A stretch of 64,000 nucleotides of DNA, taken from contig NZ_CP108081.1 in assembly GCF_036182465.1 (NCBI RefSeq), positions 5,890,001 through 5,954,000 on the forward strand. The letters run 5' to 3'. How positions within the stretch are numbered: the first letter of the stretch is position 1; each line of letters starts with the position of its first letter. Positions 52,421-60,617 of this stretch are shown piece after piece. Under the pieces are notes generated by a model, which saw only the letters and a list, made by a program, of their open reading frames with translations, did no database searches and was not told where the DNA came from. Made by a program: the position numbers and the translations under genes. This DNA is from Streptomyces sp. NBC_00258. Lineage in GTDB: Bacteria > Actinomycetota > Actinomycetes > Streptomycetales > Streptomycetaceae.

Positions 52421-53377
52421 TCACTCGCCCCGCGTGAAGGTGCGCCGGTACTCGCTCGGTGTCGTGCCGAGGATGCGCTGGAAGTGCAGGCGCAGGTTCG
52501 CGCCGGTGCCGAGCCCGATGTCGGCGGCGATCTGTTCGACGCTGCGCTGCGAGCGTTCGAGCAGCTCGCGGGCCAGGTCGATACGGGCGCGCATCACCCA
52601 CTGCATCGGCGTGTAGCCGGTCTCCTCGACGAAGCGCCGGGAGAACGTACGCGGCGAGACCCCCGCCTGCCGCGCCAGCGTGTCGAGCGTGAGGGGCTCG
52701 CCGAGCCGGTGCAGCGCCCACTCACGGGTGGCGGCGAACCGCTCACCAAGCGGCTCGGGGACGCTGCGCGGCACGTACTGGGCCTGGCCGCCGCTGCGGT
52801 AGGGGGCCGCGACCAGCCGCCGGGCCGCGTGGTTGGACGCGGCCACTCCGAGGTCGCCGCGCAGGATGTGCAGGCACAGGTCGATGCCGGAGGCGGCGCC
52901 GGCCGAGGTGAGCACGCTGCCCTCGTCGACGAACAGCACGTTCTCGTCGACCCGGACGAGCGGATGCCTGGCCATGAGCGCCCGCGTGTAGTGCCAGTGC
53001 GTCGTGGCGCGCCTGCCGTCGAGCAGGCCCGTGGCGGCGAGCGCGAAGGCGCCCGTCGAGATGGCGGCGAGCCGCGCGCCCCGGTCGTGGGCGGCGATCA
53101 GCGCGTCGACGACGGCCCGCGGCGGGTCGTCGCGGTCCGGGAACCGGTAGCCGGGGACGAAGACGATGTCGGCCCACGCAAGCGCGTCGAGGCCGTGGGC
53201 GACGGAGTACGCGAGGCCGTCGCCGCCGGTCACGAGACCGGGTGTCGCCCCGCACACCCGCACCTCGTACGGCATGCTCGCGCGGGTCGTGAAGACCTGC
53301 GCGGGAATTCCGACGTCGAGCGGCTTCGCACCCTCCAGCACAAGGACGGCGACGCGATGCAGGCGGGGTGCGGGCAC
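52421..53377 (-). CDS. GlxA-type regulator (DJ-1/PfpI domain plus AraC HTH)
   Basis: 318 residues from GTG 53377. TAACCT ends 6 nt upstream and there is no ribosome-binding site, so it is probably leaderless. The N-terminal amidotransferase-like domain begins HRVAVLVLEGAKPLDVGIPA. The C-terminal double helix-turn-helix has LDTLARQAGVSPRTFSRRFV and EQIAADIGLGTGANLRLHFQ. The nucleophile position reads AAISTGAFALAATGLL (Thr rather than Cys), so it is a sensor rather than an enzyme. It may regulate the gap gene downstream on the same strand. Confidence 0.9.
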   Translation of the reverse strand: MPAPRLHRVAVLVLEGAKPLDVGIPAQVFTTRASMPYEVRVCGATPGLVTGGDGLAYSVAHGLDALAWADIVFVPGYRFPDRDDPPRAVVDALIAAHDRGARLAAISTGAFALAATGLLDGRRATTHWHYTRALMARHPLVRVDENVLFVDEGSVLTSAGAASGIDLCLHILRGDLGVAASNHAARRLVAAPYRSGGQAQYVPRSVPEPLGERFAATREWALHRLGEPLTLDTLARQAGVSPRTFSRRFVEETGYTPMQWVMRARIDLARELLERSQRSVEQIAADIGLGTGANLRLHFQRILGTTPSEYRRTFTRGE

Positions 53378-53430
53378 GGGAAGAGGTTACGCGGGGAGGT
53401 GGGGCGTGCCTTCGATGCGCCCACGCCCAG

Positions 53431-53478
53431 CACGCTCACCATGCCCACCACGCTCACCATGCCCACCGCGCTCACCGC
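53431..53478. repeat. 18-bp tandem repeat
   Basis: CACGCTCACCATGCCCAC occurs twice in tandem, with a decayed third copy, between the GlxA-type gene and the cysteine hydrolase gene. Confidence 0.75.
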
Positions 53479-53518
53479 GCGGACGGGGCGGCGGGTGCTC
53501 GCCACGACCGGAGCGGAT

Positions 53519-54082
53519 TCAGGCCGGGTCAGGAACCGGCGGGGCGCTGAAGTCCACCTCGGCCGCGGGCAGGACGCGGATGCCGCGCCCCGGGAAACCG
53601 ATGTGCCGGTAGATGGCGTTGTGGTGTGCGACGGCTCGGTCGGACGCGACGAACCCGTCCACGTCCGGGCGGGCGGAGGTGGTGTGCCCGTCGGCGACGA
53701 GCACGAGGTCGTACCCACGGCTCAGTGCCTGCCGCGCGGTCGTGTCCACGCAGAACTCGGTCGCGAACCCGGTCACGACCACCTCGGTGACGCCGAGTGC
53801 CGTGAGGAACGGGCCGAGGTCGCTGTCGAGAAAGGCGTCGGCGGTGCCCTTCCGGACGGTCTTCTCGCCCTCACCAGGGGCCAGTTCGGGCACGGTCCGC
53901 CACGCTTCCGTGCCGGGCTCAAGACCAGGCCCGTCGTGCTGGACCGTGATGACGGGCACGCCGGCGGCACGGGCACGTTCCCGGAGCAGGGCGATCGTGG
54001 CGACGGTCTCCTTCGGCCGGTGGGAGATGGCCACGGCGGCGTTCTGCATGTCGAGGACGAGGAGCGCGGGTGCGTGAGGCAT
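53519..54082 (-). CDS. Isochorismatase-like cysteine hydrolase
   Basis: 187 residues from ATG 54082. TACGGT ends 6 nt upstream without a ribosome-binding site (leaderless). The catalytic triad is visible: Asp in ALLVLDMQNAAV, Lys in TVRKGTADAF, Cys in GFATEFCVDTTARQAL. Family members cleave isochorismate, nicotinamide, N-carbamoyl compounds and related amides; the substrate is not determined. Divergent from the TmrB-like gene. Confidence 0.9.
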   Translation of the reverse strand: MPHAPALLVLDMQNAAVAISHRPKETVATIALLRERARAAGVPVITVQHDGPGLEPGTEAWRTVPELAPGEGEKTVRKGTADAFLDSDLGPFLTALGVTEVVVTGFATEFCVDTTARQALSRGYDLVLVADGHTTSARPDVDGFVASDRAVAHHNAIYRHIGFPGRGIRVLPAAEVDFSAPPVPDPA

Positions 54083-54182
54083 GAGGGCACCGTATGGGAG
54101 TGCGGACGGGTGGGGCGGCGGCAGAGGTCGCCGAAGCTCCACCGCCGGTCGCGCGGAAGCCGTACGGAGTACCGCTGTCCGC

Positions 54183-54253
54183 GTTCCCGCCCGCTCCTGC
54201 CTGTTCCCGACTGTTCCCGCCCGCTCCTGCCTGTTCCCGACTGTTCCCGCCCG
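54183..54253. repeat. 30-bp tandem duplication
   Basis: A 30-bp unit beginning GTTCCCGCCCGCTCCTGCCT is repeated at 54183 and 54213, with an 11-bp third partial copy. It lies directly upstream of the TmrB-like gene promoter. Confidence 0.85.
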
Positions 54254-54285
54254 TGGTCCGCCGCACGACGCTAGCGTCGGATCCC

Positions 54286-54825
54286 ATGATCGTATGGCTC
54301 AACGGCACCCATGGCGCGGGCAAGACGACGACCAGTGCGCTCGTGCAGCAACTCATCCCGGACTCACGGGTGTTCGACGCCGAGAAGGTCGGCGAGACGC
54401 TCATGGACATCACGCCGGCGCTGCCCGGGCCCGGGACGGACAACTTCCAGCACTGGCCGCCGTGGCGGCCTCTCGTGGTCGAGACCGCCCGCCGCGTACT
54501 CGACTACGCCGGCGGCACTCTGGTGGTTCCGATGACCGTGCTGGTCGAGGAGTACTGGCGCGAGATCAGCACGGGCCTCGCCCAACATGCCATTCCGGTA
54601 CGGCACTTCGTCCTCCACGCCGACCAGGCCACCCTTCGCGGGCGCATCGCGGGCGACACCGTTCTCGGCCCCGACTCCCCGTTCCGTCTCCGGTACGTCG
54701 AGCCCTACGCCGAGGCCGCCCGCACCTGGCTGCACGACGAGGCCGAGGTCGTCGACACCACGCACCTCACACCCGCCGAAGCCGCCCTGCAGATCGCGGA
54801 GGCCGTCAAGAGCATCGGCAGCTAG
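54286..54825 (+). CDS. TmrB-like P-loop ATPase/kinase
   Basis: 179 residues from ATG 54286. TAGCGT ends 8 nt upstream, with no ribosome-binding site (leaderless). Walker A NGTHGAGKTTTSALV begins at residue 6. Then VVPMTVLVEEYWREI, FVLHADQATLRGRI and a conserved R-rich lid. It resembles AAA_33 proteins such as TmrB, which confers tunicamycin resistance in Bacillus by an unclear ATP-dependent route; resistance here is not shown. Monocistronic. Confidence 0.82.
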   Translation: MIVWLNGTHGAGKTTTSALVQQLIPDSRVFDAEKVGETLMDITPALPGPGTDNFQHWPPWRPLVVETARRVLDYAGGTLVVPMTVLVEEYWREISTGLAQHAIPVRHFVLHADQATLRGRIAGDTVLGPDSPFRLRYVEPYAEAARTWLHDEAEVVDTTHLTPAEAALQIAEAVKSIGS

Positions 54826-55097
54826 CCCCCTCCCGTCGGCTTCCCGTCCGCTTCCCTTCCCTTGCCTTCTCTTCCCGTCCCTCCTGCCCCGAACCCGCAG
54901 GTCGTCGGGTGTACGAGCCCCGGCTCGACGCGGGCTCGACGCGGGCTCGATGACCCCGCTGGCGATTTCAGGACAACGATCCCGGCGGCGGTCGCCGCGT
55001 TCCCGGCGGGGAGGACCGAGCAACTGTGCGGAAGTCCGGCCGCCTCTCCCTGGCGGAAAAGCACGGGACACACCTTCACCCTGGGAAACCATGAGGC

Positions 55098-55970
55098 ATG
55101 CGCCCAGATGCCTGGCACCTCACCGAAGACGTCGACGAATTCCTCGCCCGAGCCGGAGACTTCCTGCGCTCGCGGCCGGGCCCGCATGTCATGCAGCTGA
55201 CGTGGGCGGAGAGGGTGCGAAAGCGCGGGGCGGACGCGTTCGGTGCCGAAGCCCCCGTCTTCGGCGTACTGGAGCAAGCGGGCGAGGTCAGTGGCACCTT
55301 CTACCGCCTCCCGCCCCGCGCCCTGGGCCTCTCCCCGCTCACGCCCGAGCAGGCCGACTCCCTCGCCGCCCGTCTGACCGCCCTCGGGCACTCCCCTTCC
55401 CGCGTCAGCGCGGACCACAGCACCGCCACCGCATTCGCCGAGGCCTGGCAGCGGCACACCGGCGCGACCCCGAAACTCCACGACACACAGGTCCGTCTGT
55501 ACGGCCTCGGCACCCTCACCCCACCGGAGCCGCTAGCGTCCGGCCGGGGCCGTGTCCTGGGCGAGCAGGACCTTGACGAGGCCATTTTCTGGTGCGGCGA
55601 GTTCTCCAAGGCCGTCGGCGAAGACGTCGCCATCAACGCCGACACCTGGGCCGAGACCCGCTACGCCGACAAGCGCTACACACTCTGGGAGACCCCCGAC
55701 GGCACCCCCGTATCCATCGCGGGCATGAACCCGCTGATCGGCGGCCAGATCCAGGTGGACATCGTCTACACCCCGGCCCACCTGCGCGGTCACGGCTACG
55801 CGGCTGCCGTGTCGGCGGAGGTGAGCCGGGCCGCGCTGGCCGCGGGTGCCAAGGACGTCGTGCTGTTCGCGGACGTGTCCAACCCGACCAGCAACGCCCT
55901 CTACCAGCGCCTCGGATATCGCGCGATCACCGACTGGGCCGCGTACGACTTCTCCGCTGCCGGTCAGTAA
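55098..55970 (+). CDS. GNAT-family N-acetyltransferase
   Basis: 290 residues from ATG 55098. The C-terminal GNAT domain shows motif A IVYTPAHLRGHGYAAAVSAE (the acetyl-CoA loop R/QxxGxG/A) and VLFADVSNPTSNALYQRLGY. The N-terminal ~130 residues are a second, degenerate acetyltransferase-like module found in this Streptomyces group. Probably acetylates a small molecule or protein amine; substrate unknown. Confidence 0.86.
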   Translation: MRPDAWHLTEDVDEFLARAGDFLRSRPGPHVMQLTWAERVRKRGADAFGAEAPVFGVLEQAGEVSGTFYRLPPRALGLSPLTPEQADSLAARLTALGHSPSRVSADHSTATAFAEAWQRHTGATPKLHDTQVRLYGLGTLTPPEPLASGRGRVLGEQDLDEAIFWCGEFSKAVGEDVAINADTWAETRYADKRYTLWETPDGTPVSIAGMNPLIGGQIQVDIVYTPAHLRGHGYAAAVSAEVSRAALAAGAKDVVLFADVSNPTSNALYQRLGYRAITDWAAYDFSAAGQ

Positions 55971-56011
55971 CGGAGAAGCCAAACCCGCCGCCGGTCACTA
56001 GCGTGATGAGC

Positions 56012-56428
56012 ATGGATCTCAAGCTTGCACAGTGCTTCATCGCCGTCGACGACCACGACAAGGCACTCGCCTTCTACCGCGATGTGCTCGGTCTCGAAGT
56101 CCGCAACGACGTCGGATTCGAGGGGATGCGCTGGGTGACCGTCGGCTCGCCCTCGCAGCCGGACGTGGAGATCGTCCTGGAGCCGCCGCTCGCCGACCCG
56201 AACGCCACGCCCGCCGACCGGCAGGCGGTCGCCGAGCTCATGGCCAAGGGCCTGCTGCGCGGTGTCATCTTCCGCACCGACGACTGCGACGCCCTGTTCG
56301 AGCGGATCCGCGCCGCGGGCGGCGACGTACTGCAGGAACCGATGGACCAGCCGTACGGAGTACGCGACTGCGCCTTCCGCGACCCGGCGGGGAACCTCCT
56401 GCGGTTCCTCCAGCCGCGTGGCAAGTAA
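56012..56428 (+). CDS. VOC (glyoxalase/bleomycin-resistance) superfamily protein
   Basis: 138 residues from ATG 56012; an in-frame ATG at 56006 is possible, but the TAGCGT box ends exactly 7 nt before 56012, the spacing of leaderless genes nearby. Paired beta-alpha-beta-beta-beta modules: QCFIAVDDHDKALAFYRDVL and GVIFRTDDCDALFERIRAAG, ending CAFRDPAGNLLRF with the metal-site Glu/His pattern reduced. Role could be drug binding, dioxygenase or isomerase; not determinable. Confidence 0.85.
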   Translation: MDLKLAQCFIAVDDHDKALAFYRDVLGLEVRNDVGFEGMRWVTVGSPSQPDVEIVLEPPLADPNATPADRQAVAELMAKGLLRGVIFRTDDCDALFERIRAAGGDVLQEPMDQPYGVRDCAFRDPAGNLLRFLQPRGK

Positions 56429-56500
56429 CGCGGTACGCGGCAGAGGCAGGCGGGCGCGGCGATTGGCTCGGCGGCCACAGGGGAATCGGACACCGAGCCA

Positions 56501-56565
56501 CTGCATGCCTGCATGCCTGCATGCCTGCCTGCCCGTTCACTCGCCCGCTCGCTCGCTCGCTCGCT
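56501..56565. repeat. Short tandem repeats CATGCCTG and GCTC
   Basis: About three CATGCCTG units followed by five GCTC units, right at the 3' end of the next minus-strand gene. Confidence 0.8.
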
Positions 56566-56977
56566 ACCAGATGATGACCCCGCCACCGATCCCCAACGCC
56601 CGTCGGGCCGCGTTCACGATGTTGTCCAGGCGGCGGCGCACGTCGTCGGCGTGCTCGGCGTGGGACTTCCGCGACGCCGCCCCCGTCCCCGACGGCGCCT
56701 CCGCCTCCGCCGTCATGTGATCGGCGATACGCGCCAGATGCGTACGGAGCAGATCGCACTCGGCGAGGAAGTCGGACACCTCGTCCGGCGCCACCGTCAG
56801 GTCCTCGGTGGCCAGCCGCGGGAAGAAGCGCGCGCCGAGCGAACGGACCGGCTCCGACCCCCACACCTCCGTACGCCACCGCTCCCAGCCGGCCACGTCG
56901 GAGGACTCGGGCGGAACATCCAGCACCTCGATGCCGCCCTCCGCTCTGGGCACGTACACATCGACCGACAGACTCAT
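56564..56977 (-). CDS. Hypothetical protein, 137 residues
   Basis: 137 residues from ATG 56977 (MSLSVDVYVPRAEGGIEVLD). It has an aromatic-rich N-terminal half (GWERWRTEVWGS), a helical middle (EVSDFLAECDLLRTHLARIA) and the end RRRLDNIVNAARRALGIGGG. No family is recognised with confidence; the pattern is of a small cytoplasmic Streptomyces protein. The stop lies within GCTC repeats. Confidence 0.7.
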   Translation of the reverse strand: MSLSVDVYVPRAEGGIEVLDVPPESSDVAGWERWRTEVWGSEPVRSLGARFFPRLATEDLTVAPDEVSDFLAECDLLRTHLARIADHMTAEAEAPSGTGAASRKSHAEHADDVRRRLDNIVNAARRALGIGGGVIIW

Positions 56978-57099
56978 GGCAGGGAGTCGACCACGGACGG
57001 ACCCCGCCGGTCCACCACACCCGGGCCACGCGCCCGCCTCTCCACAGCCCGGGAACAGACCGGCGAACAGACCGGTGGGCGTCAACGGCCTTCCGAGTC

Positions 57100-57991
57100 C
57101 ACTGAGGTGTTTTCATCCTGACGCGGCTGCGAGGTGCAGAGTGAGCACGGCCTTGACGATCGCGGTGATGCGGTTGGTGCTGCAGCGCAACTTCCGCAGC
57201 AGACGCCAGCTCTTGAGCGTGGCCATGGCCTGCTCACCGACGCAGCGGATCTTGGCGTGGGTGGCGTTGTGGCGTCGTTGCCACCGCTTGAGGCGTCGCC
57301 CCTTGAACGGGACTCGAACGTTCCCAGCCGCGCCCTGATACGCCTTATCGGCCCAGCACTTGAGGCCGGCCTCTGCAAAGGCGTCAATGATTCCGTGCTC
57401 GCGTGCCGCCGTCAGGTCATGTGTCGCGCCGGGCAGTGCAGGCAACGCCCACAGCAGCCGTCCGAACGGATCGGTCAGCACCTGAACGTTCATACCGTGA
57501 TGCCGCTTCTTACCGGAGTAGTAGGGCCGGTCGGCGGCGATCCGGCTGATCGGCAGCACGGTGCCGTCCAGGATCACGTACGCCTTCGAACGGGCCATCA
57601 CCATTGCCTCGTTGAGCGTGGGCGCAAGCGCGGCCAGAACGTCGATCGCCTCGCGGACGTAGCGGTACACGGTGGCAATCCCGATGCCGAACCCGGCCGC
57701 GAGCTGCGCATACGTGTCGCCACACCGCAGATGGGCCAGGGCGAGCAGGGCCTGGCATCGGGGAGTCAGCCTCCGCCACCGACTGCCTATCTCCCGACGT
57801 CGCACCGTCAGCACCCGACTCAGGTGACGCAGGTGCACGGTGGACAGATCGATGGCCGACGGGTAGACAAGCACACGGAGCTCCTGGAACGACGGTTGAT
57901 CTTGGTCGACAACTCGTCTACCAGGAGCTTCGACGTTCCGCAGGCCCGTCCAACTCCGAGTCACCCTGGGCAGGTTGGAAGGTGCTCAGTG
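57100..57991 (-). mobile_element. IS5-like insertion sequence, 892 bp, apparently intact
   Basis: Imperfect terminal repeats: left CACTGAGGTGTTTTCATCC (57100-57118) and right GGTTGGAAGGTGCTCAGTG (57973-57991), matching at 13 of 19 positions including the outer seven. One transposase gene fills the element. No clear target duplication is visible. Confidence 0.75.
57113..57964 (-). CDS. IS5-family transposase
   Basis: 283 residues from GTG 57964. A helix-turn-helix-like N-terminus (GDTYAQLAAGFGIGIATVYR) is followed by a DDE_Tnp_4 catalytic domain: D133 (YVILDGTVLPIS), D206 (CWADKAYQGAAG) and E244 (CVGEQAMATLKSWRLL). The spacing and the YxxK-like RPYYSGKKRHHGMNVQ motif fit the IS1031/IS427-type branch. 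Reading frame is complete, with no internal stop or shift, so it may be active. Confidence 0.9.
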   Translation of the reverse strand: MTRSWTGLRNVEAPGRRVVDQDQPSFQELRVLVYPSAIDLSTVHLRHLSRVLTVRRREIGSRWRRLTPRCQALLALAHLRCGDTYAQLAAGFGIGIATVYRYVREAIDVLAALAPTLNEAMVMARSKAYVILDGTVLPISRIAADRPYYSGKKRHHGMNVQVLTDPFGRLLWALPALPGATHDLTAAREHGIIDAFAEAGLKCWADKAYQGAAGNVRVPFKGRRLKRWQRRHNATHAKIRCVGEQAMATLKSWRLLRKLRCSTNRITAIVKAVLTLHLAAASG

Positions 57992-58009
57992 AAAGCTGAG
58001 CAACTCTCC

Positions 58010-58021
58010 GTCCAATTGGAC
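58010..58021. promoter_or_regulatory. Palindromic operator upstream of the GntR gene
   Basis: GTCCAATTGGAC is a perfect 12-bp palindrome, 56 bp before the GntR start and 18 bp beyond the IS right end. A GntR autoregulatory site is plausible. Confidence 0.45.
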
Positions 58022-58076
58022 TGCTAGCTTGACTGGAGTCTGTTTGCTTGTCGTTCCGCAGCGATACGGTCGGGGT

Positions 58077-58955
58077 GTGAGTGGAGAGCGGAGCGGTGAG
58101 GCCGGAGGCAAGGAGTTCTCACGTGTCTTCGAGGGGCTGCGGGACCGGATAGCCGATGGGACGTATCCGCTGGGATCCCGTCTGCCGTCGCAGCGTGAAC
58201 TCGCGGAGGAGTTCGGCGTCTCCCGGGACACCGTGCAGCGCGTGATGAAGGAGCTGCAGTACGGGGGATGGATCATGTCCCGTCAGGGCAGTGGGTCGTG
58301 TGTCTCCCGCGTGGTCACGCCGAAGCGCGCGCCGTCCGGGACGCCGAGCGGCACCACGCCGGGCTGGGCCGTCACGCTGGGACCCATCATCAGTCAGGCC
58401 TTTGAGCAGCCTGAAGTCACCCTCGACGTCTTTACGCTCACGTCCGAGTCCCTGAACATGCACATAGGCGTGCAGAACGAACGGATCCGCACGGGCGAGA
58501 TCTCGCCACGGAGCATCGCCCTGCGCATGCTGCTGCCGTCCGAGGGTCTGGATGTGCCCTACCCGCGGGCGAAGGACGACCCGGACGATCCGAGGTTGCG
58601 GGACCGGCTCAACGATCTGACGAGCCGGCACACCTCCTCTGTGCGGCGCATCCTGAGGGCCCTGGAGCTCGAGGGTCTGGTGCAGAGCGTTCAGCTGGAG
58701 ATTCGCTACGTGCAACTGACTCCCACGTTCAAGCTCTACCTGCTGAACGGAACCGACGCGTTGCACGCCCTGTACGAGCCGGTCGAGCGTCTCATCGAGC
58801 TGGACGACGGCAGCGAGATCCTTGCGGTCGACGTGCTGGGGTTCGGTGCAGCCATGACCCATTATGTCCGAGGCGAGGCGGGCTCCTACGGCGCCAGTTC
58901 TGTCGACAACATGCAGTCCTGGTTCGACTCCGTATGGAACCTGCTGGCGAGATGA
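58077..58955 (+). CDS. GntR-family transcriptional regulator
   Basis: 292 residues from GTG 58077. TACGGT ends 6 nt upstream, with no ribosome-binding site. N-terminal GntR winged helix: FSRVFEGLRDRIADGTYPLG, LPSQRELAEEFGVSRDTVQR, KELQYGGWIMSRQGSGSCVS. The C-terminal ~200 residues (DVFTLTSESLNMHIGVQNER ... LRMLLPSEGLDVPYPRA) belong to an effector part common in Streptomyces paralogues but without a named ligand. The IS inserted about 85 bp upstream may affect its control. Confidence 0.88.
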   Translation: MSGERSGEAGGKEFSRVFEGLRDRIADGTYPLGSRLPSQRELAEEFGVSRDTVQRVMKELQYGGWIMSRQGSGSCVSRVVTPKRAPSGTPSGTTPGWAVTLGPIISQAFEQPEVTLDVFTLTSESLNMHIGVQNERIRTGEISPRSIALRMLLPSEGLDVPYPRAKDDPDDPRLRDRLNDLTSRHTSSVRRILRALELEGLVQSVQLEIRYVQLTPTFKLYLLNGTDALHALYEPVERLIELDDGSEILAVDVLGFGAAMTHYVRGEAGSYGASSVDNMQSWFDSVWNLLAR

Positions 58956-58967
58956 CGGCGATTCAGC

Positions 58968-59139
58968 CAATGAGCCTTTTCCAACCTCATGTCTGTGCTG
59001 GTCAGTGCCCTGCTAACGGCTGAACGTACCTGCTCGCAGCGAGGTCATGAACAGCAGTTTTGCAGTCGGTCACGGTGGACCGGACACACCGCTGAGCATG
59101 GCCAGCAGAGCTGACAGCCAGGTTGGAAAAGGCTCACTG
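58968..59139. mobile_element. 172-bp MITE with ends related to the neighbouring IS
   Basis: Terminal repeats CAATGAGCCTTTTCCAACC and GGTTGGAAAAGGCTCACTG match at 18 of 19 positions. The outer bases resemble the IS right end (GGTTGGAAGGTGCTCAGTG). No coding capacity. It lies 12 bp after the GntR stop. Target duplication is not evident. Confidence 0.7.
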
Positions 59140-59677
59140 CCTTGTCATTCGGACGGGCACTGGACAATTCCTGAAGACACGCATTGCCTCGCCGCACCCA
59201 TTCCATTAACCTTTCCTCCGTGACTGCCGGGTCGGCCTTGGGCCAACAGCGAGTAGGGTTCCCGGCCTCCGAGTGAGGCCCGGGCGGGCCAGAGGGCCGC
59301 CCTTTCTGATTCAAGCGCGCCGAGCGCTCGTACGGAGTTTCCTGTACGAGTACGAGTACGAGTGCCATGCCGCGCCGCACGCGCGAAGCCACGCCACGCC
59401 AGATCACGACCTCAGCGTGCCGTTCCGCATACCGCGTCCCGCGTGCCACCACGTATCCGCACGTCTCCCTGCCGGTGCCGCCGCAGGCGCATGCCCAGCA
59501 GACGTTCGCCCTGTCGACGTCCGCTGTGTGCGCAATCGCCCTGCCGGTGTTCGCCCCGCCGGGAATTCGCGCGCCTTCATCTCGTCATCACCGCACCACT
59601 ACCACGGGCGTACCCCAATTCGCCCCGTGGCGATTCCGCATGCCCCGATCCAGTAATCACCGAGAAGAAAGAAGAGA
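59140..59677. other. Gene-poor region upstream of the nitroreductase gene
   Basis: No supported gene. A run of TACGAG units occurs near 59343-59363. The remaining frames are Arg/Pro-rich without codon bias. Composition changes from moderate GC (59140-59240) to typical. Confidence 0.5.
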
Positions 59678-60535
59678 ATGCCCAACGTTTTCAACCAGCA
59701 GGTCATCGAAGAATTCCGCGCCAACGCGGGCCAGGTCGGCGGCTATTTCGAAGGAGCCCGGCTGATCCTGTTGACCACCACGGGAGCGCGCTCGGGCAAG
59801 CGGCACACGACCCCGCTCGCCTACTACCCCGACGGCGGCGCGAGCGTGCTGGTCATCGCCTCCGCCGCCGGTGCCCCGACGCATCCGGCCTGGTTCCACA
59901 ACCTCCTCGCGCATCCTCAAGTCACTGTGGAGACAGGGGTGTTCACGTACGAGGCGACGGCGGAGGTGCTGGCGGGCACCGAACGGAACACTGCCTTCGC
60001 CCGTCTGGTCGAAGCCGAACCGGGCTGGGCGGACTACCAGGCGAAGACCACGCGGGTGATCCCGGTGGTCGCCCTCCACGAGATCCCCGTCGACGGCCCG
60101 CCGAACGTGAACGCCTCCTCGATGGGCCAGGGACTCAAGGTCATCCATGACGCGTTCCGCCGCGAACTCGCCCTGATCCGAAAGGAGTTCACCACCGCCG
60201 GGCCCACCCTCGGCGCCCAGCTCCGCGTCAACTGCCTGACACTCTGCGCGGGCCTGCACAACCACCACACCGGCGAGGAACTCGGCATCCTCCCTTTCCT
60301 GGCCGGCAGCCGCCCCGAACTCGCCCCGGCCCTGGACCGCCTGCGCGAGGAACACGAGCGCATCGGCGCCCTGACCGCGGAGTTGAAGCGGATCATCGGC
60401 GACGACTCCGCAGACCCCCAGCACGCACGCCGCGAGGTCGAACGCCTCACCACCGAGCTGGAGACCCATCTGACGTACGAGGAGGAGCAGTTGATCCCCG
60501 CCCTCGACGCACCGCCGACCGAGCCGGCCCGCTAG
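59678..60535 (+). CDS. F420-type nitroreductase domain fused to hemerythrin-like domain
   Basis: 285 residues from ATG 59678, with AGAAAGAAGAGA upstream. Residues 1-140 are a deazaflavin-dependent nitroreductase domain (Ddn/DUF385): LILLTTTGARSGKRHTTPLA and GAPTHPAWFHNLLAHPQVTV bind F420H2. Residues ~150-275 are an all-helical HHE/hemerythrin domain with His/Glu ligands in LHNHHTGEELGILPFL, EEHERIGAL and THLTYEEEQLIPAL. The fusion joins F420 redox chemistry to a di-iron or iron/oxygen sensor-like module. Role inferred: oxidative or nitrosative stress. Confidence 0.88.
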   Translation: MPNVFNQQVIEEFRANAGQVGGYFEGARLILLTTTGARSGKRHTTPLAYYPDGGASVLVIASAAGAPTHPAWFHNLLAHPQVTVETGVFTYEATAEVLAGTERNTAFARLVEAEPGWADYQAKTTRVIPVVALHEIPVDGPPNVNASSMGQGLKVIHDAFRRELALIRKEFTTAGPTLGAQLRVNCLTLCAGLHNHHTGEELGILPFLAGSRPELAPALDRLREEHERIGALTAELKRIIGDDSADPQHARREVERLTTELETHLTYEEEQLIPALDAPPTEPAR

Positions 60536-60617
60536 TTCGGACCGCTACCTCGGCCCACTGCCCAGACCCCTAGTTCGGCCTGTGCGACACCCGACTGGGC
60601 AACCCACCGGGCGGCCC

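Noticed and set aside
59140..59677. Several frames upstream of the nitroreductase gene
   Set aside because: Arg/Pro/Ser-rich, no ribosome-binding site or homology pattern; treated as non-coding.
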